Shown here one piece after another: positions 7,268-8,353 of a stretch of DNA of 8,353 bases. This DNA is from Deltaproteobacteria bacterium UBA2957 (GTDB lineage Bacteria > Myxococcota_A > UBA796). Each line of letters opens with the position of its first letter. Positions within the stretch are counted from its first letter, which is position 1. A program made the position numbers and the translations under genes. The notes below the pieces were generated by a model that saw only the letters and a program-made list of their open reading frames with translations, ran no database searches and was not told the DNA's origin. The DNA is taken from NCBI GenBank assembly GCA_002348535.1, contig DEBL01000269.1, positions 1 to 8,353 on the forward strand, read 5' to 3'.

Positions 7268-8353
7268 GTGAGCCTAATCCCACTCCTCATTACTCTGACC
7301 CTCTCCTGCAGCACCGATGATCAGAGCGAGGGCTCAGCATCGGCCCAACAGCCCAATGTGTTGGTCTTCACACTCGACACACTCCGAGCCGATGCCCTGG
7401 GCGCCTACGGGAACAAGACCAGTCCAAGTCCAACCATCGATGCGCTGACCAACCAAGGGTACCGCTTCACGCGTGCCTACACGGTGACGCCGTTGACCAT
7501 ACCCGCCCACTCATCACTGTGGACCAGTCTTCTCCCGCCGCGTCATGGGGTTCAGGACAACGGCGATTTTTTTCTGGATGAGGGGGCCACGACTCTGGCC
7601 GAGCTGCTCAGCGCCGACGGGTACCAGACCATGGCCAGTGTTGGGGCCGAAGTCACTTCGCATCACTGGGGCTTCGCACAAGGTTTTGACGCTTACTACG
7701 ACGACATGGGGAGCAGTCGAGACACCGAGCGCAACCGTTGGCGCGTTGAGCGTCCCGCGACCGACGTAGTCGCCGATGCGTTGGCGTGGTTCGACACCGA
7801 GTGGGATGGAAAAAAGCCGTTTTTCTCGTGGCTGCATATGTTTGATATCCATCACCCATATGAGCCTCCCGAACCGCATGCGAGCGCGTTTCCAAAGCGA
7901 CCCTACCTCGGTGAAATCGCATGGACAGACGCAGTGCTGGCCGAGTTCTTCCGTGAACTCGAAACGCGCGGAGCAATGAAGAACACATGGATTTTCATCC
8001 TCTCCGATCACGGTGAAGGCCGCGGCAGCCACGGCGAGCAACTGCACGGTTCGCTCTTGTACAATTCAACGACCCGAATCCCGCTGATCGTTGTTCCGCC
8101 AACACGAGATGGCGGAGGCGCACGCGTTGATTTCCCGACCAGCATCGTCGACATTTTTCCAACCACGCTCGGTCTTGCGGGGCTGCCACTTCCAGAAGGC
8201 TTGGATGGTGTCTCTCTTGTCCCTTGGCTGTCACCCACTCCCGCAGAACCGCTTAAAGGACGAAACGTCTACTTGGAGAGTCTCTACGCGTATCGACATT
8301 ATGGATGGGCACCTCAAAAAGCGTGGGTGACCGACGAGCGAAAGCTCATCGAC
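7268..8353 (+). CDS. Sulfatase-like hydrolase/transferase, putative lipoprotein (3' partial)
   Basis: 362 codons from GTG 7268 are visible and the frame is open at the window end; the family is usually 450-550 aa. It belongs to the alkaline phosphatase superfamily. The first strand carries VLVFTLDTLRADALGAYG, with metal-ligand Asp37, and the distal metal site is SDHGEG at 246-251, with Asp247 and His248. HGEQLHG follows at 255-261. The nucleophile segment reads LTIPAHSSLWTSLLPPRHG, with Thr77 where true sulfatases have Cys or Ser in C/S-x-P-x-R, so no formylglycine can form there. Threonine is the nucleophile in related phosphotransferases and nucleotide pyrophosphatases. The N terminus is hydrophobic and ends TLSC. 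Cys14 is the only cysteine visible, suggesting lipid anchoring, although the n-region lacks Lys or Arg. The gene follows thrC by 36 nt. The substrate is unknown: sulfate ester, phosphodiester or phospholipid head group are all possible. Confidence 0.82.
   Translation, partial: MSLIPLLITLTLSCSTDDQSEGSASAQQPNVLVFTLDTLRADALGAYGNKTSPSPTIDALTNQGYRFTRAYTVTPLTIPAHSSLWTSLLPPRHGVQDNGDFFLDEGATTLAELLSADGYQTMASVGAEVTSHHWGFAQGFDAYYDDMGSSRDTERNRWRVERPATDVVADALAWFDTEWDGKKPFFSWLHMFDIHHPYEPPEPHASAFPKRPYLGEIAWTDAVLAEFFRELETRGAMKNTWIFILSDHGEGRGSHGEQLHGSLLYNSTTRIPLIVVPPTRDGGGARVDFPTSIVDIFPTTLGLAGLPLPEGLDGVSLVPWLSPTPAEPLKGRNVYLESLYAYRHYGWAPQKAWVTDERKLID

Noticed and set aside
7514..8047. Minus-strand open frame (177 codons) within the sulfatase-like gene
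   Set aside because: The + strand frame is continuous across the whole region with superfamily motifs; the antisense product looks random.

Overview
The window comes from a Gram-negative (diderm) bacterium. It encodes a predicted outer-membrane beta-barrel, a LolA-like periplasmic protein and two proteins with lipobox-type N termini, all in moderately GC-rich, dense, single-strand coding DNA. The lineage cannot be fixed from sequence alone. A deltaproteobacterial-type group (Myxococcota or relatives) is my best guess, from the style of the envelope proteins and the sulfatase-like protein, with low confidence.

Layout, all on the + strand with no gap larger than 44 nt. (1) Positions 2-2452 form an envelope block. 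It has the C-terminal part of a LolA-like outer-membrane lipoprotein-sorting family protein, a small orphan lipoprotein with four extra cysteines, and a beta-barrel resembling the DUF1302 / alginate-export type. These three are packed with gaps of 12 and 6 nt. (2) Positions 2497-7231 are a complete threonine operon: a fused aspartate kinase-homoserine dehydrogenase (thrA), homoserine kinase (thrB) and a zinc-ribbon threonine synthase (thrC). The three genes are joined by two ATGA stop/start overlaps. (3) Positions 7268-8353 hold the first 362 codons of an alkaline-phosphatase-superfamily, sulfatase-like protein. It has a lipobox-like N terminus and a threonine where true sulfatases carry the formylglycine-forming Cys or Ser. 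It runs off the window.

Functionally, the Thr block covers four of the five enzymes from aspartate to threonine. Aspartate-semialdehyde dehydrogenase (asd) is missing and must be elsewhere. The fused ThrA keeps two tandem ACT domains with both conserved glutamines, so feedback inhibition by threonine is expected. No attenuator leader peptide precedes it, because only 44 nt separate it from the barrel gene. The envelope block looks like the distal half of a transport cluster: LolA-like proteins and DUF1302-like barrels are often encoded beside MMPL/RND permeases, and such a gene would be expected just upstream of position 1. I saw no tRNA, rRNA, CRISPR array, insertion sequence or convincing Rho-independent terminator. 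I found no clearly undescribed system. The most open questions are the envelope cluster and the Thr-type sulfatase-like protein.
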